Shown here: piece after piece, positions 63,801-64,000 of the stretch
How the letters are laid out: each line of letters starts with the position of its first letter
How positions within the stretch are numbered: position 1 is the stretch's first letter
Assembly: GCA_016183765.1 (NCBI GenBank)
Contig: JACPEA010000013.1
Span: 248,001 to 312,000 of the forward strand
Length of the DNA: 64,000 nt
Reading direction: 5' to 3'
Source of the DNA: Bacteroidota bacterium
GTDB lineage: Bacteria > Bacteroidota > Bacteroidia > Chitinophagales > Chitinophagaceae
Translations under genes and position numbers: made by a program
The notes under the pieces: model-generated
What the model was told of the DNA's origin: nothing
Databases searched by the model: none
The model's input: the letters and a program-made list of their open reading frames with translations, nothing else

Positions 63801-63872
63801 GGCAAGCGGTTAGTTAGGTATGACTAAAAATAGGAAAAACCGGTAGTAAAATCCGCGTCTGTTAAGGGATAC

Positions 63873-63909
63873 AGCCAAATTAGTTTGGCTGATAACGTTA
63901 CCGGGAACG
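63873..63909. promoter_or_regulatory. Tandem operator-like palindromes upstream of the sucrose operon
   Basis: AGCCAAA-TTAG-TTTGGCT (63873-63890) is a perfect 7-base inverted repeat with a 4-base centre; CGTTACCGGGAACG (63896-63909) is a 14-base palindrome with one mismatched pair and the central CCGG/CG pattern typical of LacI-family operators. They lie 73-110 bases from the transporter start. The regulator gene is not in the window unless one of the two LacI genes acts here. Confidence 0.5.
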
Positions 63910-64000
63910 ATTGCGTAGAAAAAAAATCGTTTTCGCTTTCCACATTGTCTATATAGGTGTAGCATTGGGTAGGTATCTGTTGTGTTCCGGGCCATACAAA

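Noticed and set aside
1..64000. tRNA, rRNA, CRISPR array, prophage or complete insertion sequence
   Set aside because: None was recognised on either strand; no transposase, integrase or repeat-spacer pattern was found.

Overview
The window looks like a chromosomal segment of a Bacteroidota bacterium, most likely of the Chitinophagaceae kind. The evidence is three SusC/SusD outer-membrane pairs, a FecI/FecR-type sigma/anti-sigma pair, a sphingolipid operon, ASPIC/FG-GAP lipoproteins, a bbp2-type porin and OmpA-free small lipoproteins with Bacteroidota-style signal peptides. No tRNA, rRNA, CRISPR array, complete IS element or prophage was seen.

Layout. 1-3.5 kb: a tight three-gene operon of serine palmitoyltransferase, a GNAT-type acyltransferase and an NAD-dependent epimerase-type reductase, read as dihydroceramide synthesis. 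3.6-6.4 kb: a secreted PLP enzyme on the minus strand, then a decayed secreted-protein gene, a nested palindromic element and a small membrane protein. 6.4-13.7 kb (AT-richer by eye): ECF sigma, FecR, SusC, SusD and a secreted metallophosphoesterase. 14-21.5 kb: a second SusC/SusD followed by a YncE-propeller/phosphoesterase fusion; both Sus pairs therefore end in a secreted phosphoesterase. 21.9-26.5 kb: an ApbE-DUF2271 fusion with a PepSY membrane protein (extracytoplasmic flavin/redox), NAD(P)HX repair (nnr) and a class A beta-lactamase-like serine hydrolase.

26.5-51 kb: a large glycan-type locus bounded by two paralogous LacI regulators. It holds the third SusC/SusD pair, two giant FG-GAP/ASPIC lipoproteins, a GyrI-like protein (minus strand), a GH65 enzyme, a small membrane-anchored protein, a vanadium-type haloperoxidase, two outer-membrane proteins (one a FecA-like TonB receptor) and a PF10091/GH144-like lipoprotein. 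A perfect 12-bp LacI-type palindrome sits upstream of the first lacI.

51-56.5 kb (AT-rich): KdpD-like kinase, KdpE, Kup and a bbp2 porin, i.e. a potassium locus in which Kup occupies the place where kdpFABC would be expected. 56.5-59.4 kb: a recombination scar (start of an ECF sigma gene fused to a damaged copy of the downstream amylase 3' end), then folE, a flavodoxin-reductase-like gene, a DUF4142 gene and a cupredoxin. Three copies of one promoter-like motif with identical spacing lie here: in front of folE, in front of DUF4142, and divergently in front of the broken sigma gene. 59.4-64 kb (minus strand): a sucrose-use operon of MFS transporter, PfkB sugar kinase and GH13_4 amylosucrase/sucrose hydrolase.

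All functions are assigned by reading motifs and translated sequence; no database search was run.
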